A stretch of DNA of 64,000 bases from Flagellimonas allohymeniacidonis. GTDB taxonomy: Bacteria; Bacteroidota; Bacteroidia; Flavobacteriales; Flavobacteriaceae. Made by a program: the position numbers and the translations under genes. Shown piece after piece: positions 26,105-34,239 of the stretch. The notes under the pieces were generated by a model. That model worked only from the letters and a program-made list of their open reading frames with translations. It was not told where the DNA came from and made no database searches. The DNA is taken from the NCBI RefSeq assembly GCF_004296335.1, contig NZ_SGIU01000001.1, forward strand, positions 473,290 to 537,289, given 5' to 3'. Position 1 is the first letter of the stretch. Every line of letters starts with the position of its first letter.

Positions 26105-26596
26105 TTAGATGTTTTTAAGTTCCAATTTTGTCGGGTATCCCTCTTTGGCACCAAAAAGTTCGGTAAGTTTCTTTTCACGAAACTCAAAAATTTGTCGCAA
26201 CTGTTTCTTAACCAAAATGGGATGTATCAATCTTCCAAGGAATCCTAGAGGAAGTTTGTAGTCAACAATATCTTCCATTTCCACACCGCCATCAACTTCC
26301 TTAATAAAATGCTTGTGATGCCACAATGCGTACGGACCAAACCGTTGTTCATCCACGAAATATTCGTTCTGGACCACATGGGTGATTTCTGTGACCCATT
26401 TCACCGAGAAAAATGGAAATGGGGTAACGATGTATTGAATGATTTGACCAGGAAACATCGGTCTATCGGCTCCATCCAAAATATGGAAACCCATATGTTC
26501 GGGAGTGATGACCTTTAAATTTTCTGGACTGGACAAGAAGTCCCATGCCTCTGCTTTAGAGATGGGCAATACTTGTCGGGAACGAAGTTGATACAT
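26105..26596 (-). CDS. SRPBCC family protein
   Basis: 163 residues with the helix-grip fold: LRSRQVLPISKAEAWDFLSSPENLKVITPEHMGF at the N-terminus, then FPFFSVKWVTEITHV, WHHKHFIKEVDGGVEMEDIVDY and a C-terminal helix ILVKKQLRQIFEFREKKL. It corresponds to the cell-division-inhibitor-like SRPBCC proteins that accompany photolyase and the divergent SDR. It probably binds a lipophilic or pigment-like ligand. First gene of the operon; its promoter region carries a palindrome. Confidence 0.85.
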   Translation of the reverse strand: MYQLRSRQVLPISKAEAWDFLSSPENLKVITPEHMGFHILDGADRPMFPGQIIQYIVTPFPFFSVKWVTEITHVVQNEYFVDEQRFGPYALWHHKHFIKEVDGGVEMEDIVDYKLPLGFLGRLIHPILVKKQLRQIFEFREKKLTELFGAKEGYPTKLELKNI

Positions 26597-26613
26597 GAAC
26601 TAAAGGAATTTTC

Positions 26614-26662
26614 ACAAAGATAAGTTTAAATTGTTTAAAGAAAAACATAAAACATTAAACAA
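26614..26662 (-). promoter_or_regulatory. Promoter with palindromic operator of the SRPBCC-SDR-photolyase operon
   Basis: The minus-strand -7 box TATCTTTG occupies 26621-26614, about 18 nt before the ATG. The usual TTG near -33 is missing. Instead an inverted repeat TTGTTTAA (26631-26638) with TTAAACAA (26655-26662), separated by 16 nt, overlaps the -16 to -55 region. Such a site suggests a dimeric regulator; which one cannot be told from the window. Confidence 0.6.
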
Positions 26663-26705
26663 AACTTATTTTAGCATACACTGTGGTCATGGCTCTTTTA
26701 AGGGT

Positions 26706-26737
26706 TTGTTAACAGCCAACCCCTTGCTTTATCTTTA
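26706..26737 (+). promoter_or_regulatory. Promoter of the DUF2911 gene
   Basis: TTG (26706-26708), a 21-nt spacer and TATCTTTA (26730-26737) match the Bacteroidetes consensus at all but the last base. The leader before the ATG at 26773 is about 30 nt. Confidence 0.6.
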
Positions 26738-26772
26738 GTTTTGTTTCACTAACAAATCTAAAACACTTTCAA

Positions 26773-27615
26773 ATGAAAAAACTAGCGTTATTCCTTTTTG
26801 TGGCTCTGCTTTCATTCTCTATGGATGCTCAGTTACAGACTCCTCAACCTAGCCCATCTTCTAAACTTAAACAAACTGTTGGTTTAACGGAAGTTGTGGT
26901 AGAATATTCAAGGCCGTCCATGCGTGGTAGGACTATTTTTGGCAATTTGGTTCCTTATGATGCTCTTTGGAGAACGGGTGCCAACAAGAACACAACCATT
27001 AGTTTTAGTGATGAAGTTACAGTAGATGGCCAGACCCTCAAAGCTGGTGATTACGCCATTTTCACTAAACCGGGTGCGACTTCTTGGGAAGTTATTTTCT
27101 ATGCAGACACTAACAATTGGGGTACACCCCGTGAGTGGGATGATAGCAAAGTTGCTGCAAAGACAACTGTTGAGGTTTATCAAATGCCAATGCCTGTTGA
27201 AACCTTTACCATGACCATTGATGACCTTCATAACAATGGAGCGACTCTGGGAATGCTATGGGAAAATGCTTATGTCGGCGTAAAATTTGAAGTTCCGACT
27301 TTGGCCAAGGCCGAAAAAAGCATCACTCAAGTGATGGCCGGTCCCGGCGCCAATGAGTACTATGCTGCGGCCTCTTATTATTTTGATGAAGATAAAGACT
27401 TGGAAAAAGCCAGAGAATGGATTGACAAGGCAGTTTCACTGAATGATAAAGCTTTTTGGGTAATGAGAAAGCAATCTTTGATCTATGCCAAACTAGGCGA
27501 TAAGCAAGGAGCTATCGAAGCTGCCAAAAAATCGCTTGCTGCTGCCGAAAGTGCTGGCAATGCTGATTATGTGAAATTGAACAAGGATTCTTTAAAAGAG
27601 TGGGGAGCTTTGTAA
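26773..27615 (+). CDS. Exported DUF2911 protein with a C-terminal TPR-like part
   Basis: 280 residues. A signal peptide (MKKLALFLFVALLSFSMDAQ) is followed by the DUF2911 domain at about 25-180, recognised by VVEYSRPSMRGRTIFGNLVPYDALWRTGANKNTTI and by LKAGDYAIFTKPG. The last 80 residues (ANEYYAAASYYFDEDKDLEKAREWIDKAV, KLGDKQGAIEAAKKSL) form two TPR-like hairpins. Widespread and often well expressed in Flavobacteria; role unknown. Single gene with its own promoter and terminator. Confidence 0.9.
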   Translation: MKKLALFLFVALLSFSMDAQLQTPQPSPSSKLKQTVGLTEVVVEYSRPSMRGRTIFGNLVPYDALWRTGANKNTTISFSDEVTVDGQTLKAGDYAIFTKPGATSWEVIFYADTNNWGTPREWDDSKVAAKTTVEVYQMPMPVETFTMTIDDLHNNGATLGMLWENAYVGVKFEVPTLAKAEKSITQVMAGPGANEYYAAASYYFDEDKDLEKAREWIDKAVSLNDKAFWVMRKQSLIYAKLGDKQGAIEAAKKSLAAAESAGNADYVKLNKDSLKEWGAL

Positions 27616-27639
27616 CCCCCTCTTTCATTGTAAATTATT

Positions 27640-27663
27640 AAGGCCCTTTCTGGGCCTTTTTTT
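27640..27663 (+). terminator. Terminator of the DUF2911 gene
   Basis: AAGGCCC / GGGCCTT with a 5-nt loop followed by a run of T. It ends within the stop region of the convergent symporter gene. Confidence 0.88.
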
Positions 27664-29368
27664 ATGTCTTTAAAGGGGGCTTATTCAGAAAACCATCAAA
27701 GACCTCCAAGAGCAGGGCAAGAAGTATGACCAATACACATCCGAAGGCATTTAACCAGAGGTAAGACATCCAGTCCATATACCAACCAATAATTACGATG
27801 ATTTGAGTGATTATAGCCGCCAGAAACACGGAGTTACCTTTCACAAATTTGAAGAAAAATGCCATCAAGAAAATACCAAGGACATTACCGTAGAAAATGG
27901 AACCAATGATATTAACCAATTGAATTAGGTTGTCAAACAAATTGGCGACACAGGCAATGATTATGGCCAAAACACCCCAAAGCAAGGTAAAGGCTTTTGT
28001 GGCTCGGAGGTAATGTTTTTCATCTTTTTCCTCTTTTTGATTTCGCTTGTATAGATCGAGGGCTGTGATAGTGCCCAAGGCATTAAGTTCTGATGCCGTG
28101 GATGACATGGCCGCAGATAAAATAACGGCCAATAATAGGCCAATAAGGCCAGTTGGTAAATTGTTTAAAATAAAATGTATAAAGACATAGTCTTTGTCAT
28201 TGGTTTCCACGGATTCATCCGCTTGGGCAATAAGTGTTCTTGCTGCTTCCCTATTTGCTTTTTCTTTCTGGTTTATTTTAGCAATATCTTCCTTGGTTTG
28301 GGCAATCTTATTGTATTCCTTTAAATCCAACGCGGCTGAAAAGGCGTACTGGGCCATTTTCTTTTCTTGTTCCAATGTTAGGTGCCCTTGCTCAAGAGAT
28401 TTATACTCCTCATTGTACTCCGAATTCAATACCGCTTCGGTGGCTGCGGGATTAAAATTTAAGGGAGAGGGATTGTATTGGTAAAAAACAAAGACCATGG
28501 CTCCAACCAATAGGATGAAGAACTGCATGGGAATCTTAAAAATACCATTGAAAATAAGTCCCAACTGACTTTCTCGAACCGATTCTCCAGAAAGATAACG
28601 TTGCACCTGACTTTGATCAGTTCCGAAATACGCTAAGGCCAAAAAGAAACCTCCCGTAATTCCGCTCCAAAAGGTATACCGATTGTTGGTGTCGAGGCTA
28701 AAATCCAAGATTTTGAGCTTGTCATTGGCCCCAGCAATTTTTAGGGCTTCCCCAAAAGAAACACCGGTAGGCAACGAGCCTAGGATAAAGAAAAAAGCAA
28801 AGAACATCCCCACCATAATGATAAACATTTGCTGCTTTTGTGTCATGCTTACCGCTTTGGTCCCTCCTGAAACTGTGTAAATGATTACCAAGATGCCAAT
28901 GATGATGTTCAGGGTTCGCAAATCCCATCCCAAAACAGCAGATAATATTATCGAAGGTGCAAAAATGGTTATTCCCGCAGCCAAACCGCGCTGTACCAAA
29001 AATAAAATGGCGGTTAGCGTTCTCGTTTTAAGGTCAAAACGGCCTTCCAACATTTCATATGCAGTAAAGACATTTAGCTTTCTATAGATGGGAATGAACA
29101 CCACGCAGATAAATATCATGGCCAACGGAAGACCAAAATAAAATTGGACAAAGCCCATACCATCATGAAATGCTTGACCAGGAGTGGAAAGAAAGGTAAT
29201 CGCACTTGCCTGGGTGGCCATTACCGAAAGACCAATTGTCCACCATTTGGCGTCGTGCCCTCCGAAAACATAATCATCCACATTTTTACTGCCACGGGTC
29301 TTCCAAACTCCGTAAGCCACAATAAAAAATAGGGTGCTTCCAAGAACAATCCAATCCAGTAAACCCAT
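27662..29368 (-). CDS. Sodium:solute symporter (SSS family)
   Basis: A 568-residue inner-membrane carrier beginning MGLLDWIVLGSTLFFIVAYGVW. SSS signatures are DYVFGGHDAKWWTIGLSVMATQASAITFLSTPGQAFHDGMGF and ILSAAMSSTASELNALGTITALDLYKR late in the protein. A hydrophilic insertion of roughly 100 residues (about 300-395, rich in Glu/Lys/Ala) interrupts the membrane core. Substrate unknown; sugar or sialic-acid-like and other SSS carriers have this overall form. It follows a 33-residue microprotein and the secreted PIG-L gene, and all three appear to be one operon. Confidence 0.88.
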   Translation of the reverse strand: MGLLDWIVLGSTLFFIVAYGVWKTRGSKNVDDYVFGGHDAKWWTIGLSVMATQASAITFLSTPGQAFHDGMGFVQFYFGLPLAMIFICVVFIPIYRKLNVFTAYEMLEGRFDLKTRTLTAILFLVQRGLAAGITIFAPSIILSAVLGWDLRTLNIIIGILVIIYTVSGGTKAVSMTQKQQMFIIMVGMFFAFFFILGSLPTGVSFGEALKIAGANDKLKILDFSLDTNNRYTFWSGITGGFFLALAYFGTDQSQVQRYLSGESVRESQLGLIFNGIFKIPMQFFILLVGAMVFVFYQYNPSPLNFNPAATEAVLNSEYNEEYKSLEQGHLTLEQEKKMAQYAFSAALDLKEYNKIAQTKEDIAKINQKEKANREAARTLIAQADESVETNDKDYVFIHFILNNLPTGLIGLLLAVILSAAMSSTASELNALGTITALDLYKRNQKEEKDEKHYLRATKAFTLLWGVLAIIIACVANLFDNLIQLVNIIGSIFYGNVLGIFLMAFFFKFVKGNSVFLAAIITQIIVIIGWYMDWMSYLWLNAFGCVLVILLALLLEVFDGFLNKPPLKT

Positions 29369-29376
29369 GCTGTCGG

Positions 29377-29478
29377 TTAGTTATTTGAGATCATGATGTA
29401 ATAGAACGAAGCGATATATAGGATATTGAGTATAACAACCAGGGTATATTCTTTTTTCCAATGAAATTTGTTCTCCAT
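29377..29478 (-). CDS. 33-residue single-helix membrane microprotein
   Basis: A very short open frame, MENKFHWKKEYTLVVILN then ILYIASFYYIMISNN: positively charged N-terminus followed by one transmembrane helix (about residues 12-29). It lies 1 nt after the PIG-L stop (29480) and 8 nt before the symporter start (29368), so it fits exactly between two co-oriented genes. It could be an accessory subunit of the symporter, as DUF4212 is for the other SSS carrier in this window. This is inference from position, charge pattern and hydrophobicity. Confidence 0.6.
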   Translation of the reverse strand: MENKFHWKKEYTLVVILNILYIASFYYIMISNN

Positions 29479-29479
29479 A

Positions 29480-32011
29480 TTATCCCTTTATGTTGCTTTC
29501 TGATTTTACTTCGCTTTTTCCTACGGAAAGCATGTTAGCGAAGAGTTTGAAAGCGCCTGAAACCCCTTCGGGCAACTCCCTGAAAAAACTCAAACCGGTG
29601 TAAATATAGTTTCCTTGGCCATGCGGAGCGACCAGAAGCGCTCCATCCTTTGGTGTTTCGCCTTCGTCATTCATGGACAAAATGGGCGTGAATTCAGGTG
29701 CCCATTGGTTTGGGAAGTAAAGGCCCCGTTCTTGTACCCAGCCTTCAAAATCTTTTTCTTCTATTTTATTGGGAAAGTTGACTAGAGAGTGATCTTTTGC
29801 CAATATGCGAACGTCAGCGTTTTCGTCGGTCACTCTATCGCGTGATACGGTCAGCTCGTAAGGAGCGATATTCTCAAATTGCTTTCGCCACCTTCCAGCC
29901 GTATTGTACTGTACAATTAAATTTCCTCCATTCTCCACATATTCCATGAGGAAAGGTTGCTTAAATTTGAGCTGTTCCACCACGTTGTACGCTCGAATAC
30001 CAACCACCACGGCATCATACTTAGCCAATGTTCCCGCTTGAATGGAGTTGGGATCAACAATATGGACCTGATACCCGATTTGCTCCAAGCTTTCGGGGAC
30101 CTTGTCACCGGCGCCAACAATGTACCCTATATGTTCTCCCGTTTTCTGAATATTCATGCGAACGACCTTGGCTTTTGAAGGCAATAGAATCGACTGCTTT
30201 GGTACGTGGTTGTATTCTATTTCCACCAATTCTTTGTCATATACATTCCCATTGATGGTGGCCTTGGGTTTGATATAGCCCTCGTGATCTCCAACCGGAG
30301 GAGTTACCTGAAAGACCAACGTTTGTTCCTCACCTTTCTTTTCAATAGAAAAGGGAATACTTTCCGGTAGGATGGTCCAACCTTCAGGGTGACCTAACTC
30401 AAGGCTTCCAGAGACACCGTCCTTACCAGCTTTAACATGGACAGAAATGTTTTTTGCTTCCGGGCTGGCGAAAATCAACACCTTATCAACAATCTCGGTG
30501 GTCACTTCAGGTAAAACTTCAAAAGGCTCATAAAGCTCTCCTTGATCAGGTTTGGAAAATCGACGAATCACTGGTTTCATAAAGGAAATGCTAACTCCCT
30601 CAAATGAAAGGGTGAACAAAGCCGAAAAAGCACTGGGATTTTCTGCTTTTCCAATCATTTTTTGATCAGCGACCTTATACATTCCCAAGCTCCAGGGTTC
30701 TTTCAACCAATAGGGGTCTGATGTTGACTGGGAATTGGAAACATCTAAATCCAAGGTCAAATTTTCTTTTTTGTTTTCGGCCAAAGCCAATTCAGGAGAA
30801 AGGGCATTAGTTGTACCATCGATTTGCACGGTATGCAGAACCACATCCAAATTACTGCGATTCAATACTTCAATATTGAGCTTAGATGTATTCCCTGGAG
30901 TCGTGGAGGAAGATTCAGCACTGACCTCAAGATAAAGACCGGCACAGGCAAGAATGATGGATTTCAATTCTTCTGACTTCAATGTTTTCCAGTGCTCATC
31001 CCTGGTTTGTTGCAAAAGTTGATAGGCCTTTACCAAATCAGGAACATGTTTGGACGGATTCTCAAAATCAAAATCGTTTTCTATAGCATACAGGATATCG
31101 CCAATCGCTTTTCCACCTTCAATCCGTGACCAACTTGTGTCGATTCCTTCAAAAAGGTTAGGCCCAGAAGGCAAACTTCCTTTCAAAAGCTCCACATACT
31201 CGTCCTGGCTACCGCGCGTGGTCAAGCGACCAAATCCTTGACATAAGTGTTGACTACTGGCAATTGAGGCAATTTCATTGTTGGAAAGTCCCAATTCAGG
31301 ATAGTATACACCAACATCTAGCTTGACCAAATTGGATTTATCCGCTTTCTCGAAATTTTCCCGGCTACCATAAAACCACCAAGAGGTATTAAAGAATGTA
31401 CGTTTGGGCTGCCATACCCCTGCGTGTTCCAATTGCTCCGGATAGGCTTTAGGGTCATTTGCCAAATCGTAAGCCTCCACGCTTAGCATGGCAGATGTGG
31501 TATGATGACCATGCGTGGACCCAGGGGTCCTATGATCAAACCGATTGATAATAATATCAGGTTTTAAATTGCGAATGGCCCAAACCACATCACCAAGTAC
31601 CTTCTCTTTGTCCCAAATTTTTAAGGTCTCATTCGGATGCTTCGAATAACCAAAATCGTTGGCCCTGGTAAACCATTGCTCCCCGCCGTCCACACGTCGA
31701 GCAGCCTGAAGTTCCTGGGTTCTTAAAACACCTAGCAATTCCCGTAATTCAGCTCCTATTAGATTTTGTCCCCCATCACCTCTGGTTAGTGACAGGTAAG
31801 CGGTACGCGCTTTATCATGATTGGATAAATAGGAAATAAGGCGTGTATTTTCATCGTCAGGATGGGCAGCCACATAAAGCGCAGTACCTAAAAAATTTAA
31901 TTTTTTGATACTGTGATGAATCTCGGTTGAGGTAGGTTTTTGAGGCTTCTGTGCTAGCGAATTGGAAACGATGAATACAACTGTCAACGTTCTTATCCAG
32001 AAGTTGTGCAT
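29480..32011 (-). CDS. Large secreted PIG-L (LmbE-like) deacetylase
   Basis: 843 residues with a signal peptide (MHNFWIRTLTVVFIVSNSLAQ). The LmbE-type zinc deacetylase domain spans about 35-300, with the metal motif AAHPDDEN and the second His motif STHGHHTTSAM. Middle residues about 360-600 look like beta-sandwich modules (PGNTSKLNIEVLNRSNLDVV, HVKAGKDGVSGSLELGHPEGW). The last 230 residues contain a GATase-like Rossmann unit (YDAVVVGIRAYNVV, YVENGGNLIVQYNTAG). Likely removes N-acetyl groups from extracellular amino sugars. Operon with the microprotein and symporter. Confidence 0.85.
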   Translation of the reverse strand: MHNFWIRTLTVVFIVSNSLAQKPQKPTSTEIHHSIKKLNFLGTALYVAAHPDDENTRLISYLSNHDKARTAYLSLTRGDGGQNLIGAELRELLGVLRTQELQAARRVDGGEQWFTRANDFGYSKHPNETLKIWDKEKVLGDVVWAIRNLKPDIIINRFDHRTPGSTHGHHTTSAMLSVEAYDLANDPKAYPEQLEHAGVWQPKRTFFNTSWWFYGSRENFEKADKSNLVKLDVGVYYPELGLSNNEIASIASSQHLCQGFGRLTTRGSQDEYVELLKGSLPSGPNLFEGIDTSWSRIEGGKAIGDILYAIENDFDFENPSKHVPDLVKAYQLLQQTRDEHWKTLKSEELKSIILACAGLYLEVSAESSSTTPGNTSKLNIEVLNRSNLDVVLHTVQIDGTTNALSPELALAENKKENLTLDLDVSNSQSTSDPYWLKEPWSLGMYKVADQKMIGKAENPSAFSALFTLSFEGVSISFMKPVIRRFSKPDQGELYEPFEVLPEVTTEIVDKVLIFASPEAKNISVHVKAGKDGVSGSLELGHPEGWTILPESIPFSIEKKGEEQTLVFQVTPPVGDHEGYIKPKATINGNVYDKELVEIEYNHVPKQSILLPSKAKVVRMNIQKTGEHIGYIVGAGDKVPESLEQIGYQVHIVDPNSIQAGTLAKYDAVVVGIRAYNVVEQLKFKQPFLMEYVENGGNLIVQYNTAGRWRKQFENIAPYELTVSRDRVTDENADVRILAKDHSLVNFPNKIEEKDFEGWVQERGLYFPNQWAPEFTPILSMNDEGETPKDGALLVAPHGQGNYIYTGLSFFRELPEGVSGAFKLFANMLSVGKSEVKSESNIKG

Positions 32012-32033
32012 TGGTAAGTTTTTAGCGGTTGAC

Positions 32034-32041
32034 CAAATATA
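32034..32041 (-). promoter_or_regulatory. Promoter -7 box of the PIG-L operon
   Basis: Minus-strand TATATTTG (32041-32034) matches TAnnTTTG, 22 nt before the ATG at 32011. No good TTG is found at -33. Confidence 0.5.
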
Positions 32042-32126
32042 GAAAGATTCGTACCAGGCTGAATGGTATTTAGAACATCTTTAACAAGGGGCGATTCTGC
32101 CAGAGTGCCTTGAAAAGTTATGTGAA

Positions 32127-33080
32127 TCAAAGCCCCAGGCTATCCCTAAGAACAAGATCATCATTTCCGTTTTGACCCCAATATGCAGATTTTAGGGACT
32201 TTAATTTTTTGGCACTTGTCGTCATTACCTTGGCATTGGGTCCAAATCCGCTACGGAATTCTTCTGTCCAACTTTCTATGCTATGCGGAAAATTGGAATC
32301 AAAGTTGATGCGTAGTGTACGTTCCAACTGAGGGTAGGTGATGGAATATGTTGACAGACCGTTCTGTTTGGTGAGCGAAGCGGTAACATCGTAAGCTTTT
32401 AACTCTGTATGTCTCAATCGCACATATTCCAAAGAAGGAATCATTTTGAATTCTCCTTCCGGTAGATCGTTGGGATCAATTCTGATTTTGGTCCAAATCT
32501 CATTTTCGAGAACCTCTTTTTCAAGCTTAAATTCTTGGTCTGCCTCAGATTCAAAATAGGAGTGCGACATAAATTCAAAAGCATCTCTATTATTGAGCTG
32601 AGAATACACGTGCCCACACCATTCCTGCATGGATAAGCTCGTCTTTATGGCATGTTGGTTGTCATAAACGGGGTAGAAGGTGCTGGACATCACCGAATAT
32701 GGATAAATGCCCGTCAAATATTTTTTAGTAGCGTTTAGTTTAAGAACAGGAATATTTGTTGCATTGTTCCTGTCGGCCTTTACCTGTTTTTGTGAGAGAA
32801 AGGGTTCAGTCACGTAAATCAATACGGAAGTACCTTGTCTTAGTTCGCCATATCGGGCTTGTTCGAGTTCGTAGGACGTGATTTCTGCATTTCCGGCATA
32901 CCAATATTTTTTAAAATCTTGTGATAGTGGTTTTTTGGCTGCAACTTCTGCCTTTTCATTCGCAACAATCTCATTATTGAGAGCCATTTCTTTGCTGGAG
33001 TCTGCTGTTTTGCCCATGCATGCTCCCAAAAAAAGGGTGGTGGAAAAGATAATGATAGGTAGAAGGGTAGAAGTTTTCAT
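32127..33080 (-). CDS. Lipoprotein of unknown function
   Basis: 317 residues from the ATG at 33080 (MKTSTLLPIIIFSTTLFLGAC), which gives a signal peptide and lipobox ending at Cys; the ATG at 33110 adds an unlikely extension. After a Lys/Glu/Ala linker, the folded part begins KPLSQDFKKYWYAGNAEITSYELEQARYGE and contains EWCGHVYSQLNNRDAFEF and YSITYPQLERTLRINFDSNFPHSIESW. I do not recognise a characterised family; similar lipoproteins lie beside maf in other Flavobacteria. It is 36 nt downstream of maf in the same direction. Confidence 0.78.
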   Translation of the reverse strand: MKTSTLLPIIIFSTTLFLGACMGKTADSSKEMALNNEIVANEKAEVAAKKPLSQDFKKYWYAGNAEITSYELEQARYGELRQGTSVLIYVTEPFLSQKQVKADRNNATNIPVLKLNATKKYLTGIYPYSVMSSTFYPVYDNQHAIKTSLSMQEWCGHVYSQLNNRDAFEFMSHSYFESEADQEFKLEKEVLENEIWTKIRIDPNDLPEGEFKMIPSLEYVRLRHTELKAYDVTASLTKQNGLSTYSITYPQLERTLRINFDSNFPHSIESWTEEFRSGFGPNAKVMTTSAKKLKSLKSAYWGQNGNDDLVLRDSLGL

Positions 33081-33116
33081 GATAAAAGAGATTTCTATAA
33101 AATTACGCATCCCACC

Positions 33117-33719
33117 TCAAGAAACCATGTCCATTAACGTTTTGTAAACGAGATGGGTGGGTAATCCAACTACATTGGTATAGGAACCTTCAATCTTGGA
33201 AATGCCAATCATTCCAAGCCATTCTTGAATGCCATAAGCTCCGGCCTTATCAAAAGGCTTACATTTTTCCACATAATAGGCCAGTTCCTCATTGGTAAAT
33301 TCTTTGAACTTTACCCGTGTTGTCTCTGAAACGGTTTTTTGACCATTTCTTGTTGTAAAGCATACCGATGTTATCACCTCATGCCAATCTCCGGAAAGAA
33401 CTTTGAGCATTTCGATGGCTTCCTCTTTATTATTGGCCTTGGCCAAGGATTTATTTTTATGCCAAACCACCGTATCTGAGGTTAGTAGAATCTCATTTTC
33501 TTCCAATTCTGATTGGAATGGGACTGCTTTTAGCTCGGCCAAGTATCTTGAGATTTCTTCACTTTTGAACCCTGCGGGATAAACCTCATCCACGGATTTT
33601 TTACGCACCTCGAATTCTAACCCCATCTCTTCCAGAAATTTCTTCCTTCTCGGAGAACCAGAACCCAAAATAAGCGTGTAATCACTTAGTTTTTGGGCTA
33701 GGGCGTGGGATCTAGTCAT
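33117..33719 (-). CDS. maf: Maf family nucleotide pyrophosphatase
   Basis: About 200 residues from the ATG at 33719 (MTRSHALAQKL), two bases after the kdsC stop; an ATG at 33740 inside kdsC is possible. The Maf motif LILGSGSPRRKKFLEEMGL is near the N-terminus. ILLTSDTVVW carries the catalytic Asp, and AGAYGIQEWLG and SYTNVVGLP complete the pattern of the dTTP/UTP pyrophosphatase (YhdE) class. It is a house-cleaning enzyme for non-canonical or excess nucleotides. Confidence 0.92.
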   Translation of the reverse strand: MTRSHALAQKLSDYTLILGSGSPRRKKFLEEMGLEFEVRKKSVDEVYPAGFKSEEISRYLAELKAVPFQSELEENEILLTSDTVVWHKNKSLAKANNKEEAIEMLKVLSGDWHEVITSVCFTTRNGQKTVSETTRVKFKEFTNEELAYYVEKCKPFDKAGAYGIQEWLGMIGISKIEGSYTNVVGLPTHLVYKTLMDMVS

Positions 33720-34239
33720 TTTTGGCGCTGAAGTTATCATTCCAGTGCCCTCTTACTTTCAGCACTTGTTCGATGATGTCCCGTACGCAACCGTCACCAC
33801 CATTTTTATGGGATACGTAATCGGAAATTGCCTTTACCTCGGCGACAGCGTTTTGGGGTGATGTGGCCAAAGCCACCATTTTCATAGGTGGAATGTCCGG
33901 AAGGTCGTCCCCCATATAGACTACGTTTTTTGGGTCAATGTTGTGTACATCGAGATACTCTTCCAAAGGCTCTTGCTTATGGTGTGCCCCTAAATAGATA
34001 TCGGTCACACCGAGCCCTTGTAACCGTTCTTTTACACCAGGATTGGTTCCACCGGAAATAACACAGACATTGTACCCTTTCTGCAGGGCAGTCTTTAGGG
34101 CATAACCATCTTTTACGTTCATTCTTCGCAACATTTCACCTTTGGTGGTCACCAAAACCGAACCATCGGTAAAAACCCCATCCACATCAAAGATGAAGGT
34201 GGTAATATCGTTGAGCAGTTCTTTATAGTTTTTCTTCAT
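33712..34239 (-). CDS. kdsC: KdsC-like HAD phosphatase (KDO 8-phosphate phosphatase)
   Basis: A 175-residue C0-type HAD phosphatase. FIFDVDGVFTDGSVLVT gives the DxD nucleophile pair, CVISGGTNPG the Thr/Ser motif II region, and YMGDDLPDIPPM the acidic motif III. Length and lack of a cap domain fit KdsC, which releases phosphate from KDO-8-P in lipopolysaccharide core synthesis; the cap-less tetramer type is the usual one. It overlaps the DUF2520 gene by 17 nt and maf by a few bases. Confidence 0.88.
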   Translation of the reverse strand: MKKNYKELLNDITTFIFDVDGVFTDGSVLVTTKGEMLRRMNVKDGYALKTALQKGYNVCVISGGTNPGVKERLQGLGVTDIYLGAHHKQEPLEEYLDVHNIDPKNVVYMGDDLPDIPPMKMVALATSPQNAVAEVKAISDYVSHKNGGDGCVRDIIEQVLKVRGHWNDNFSAKND

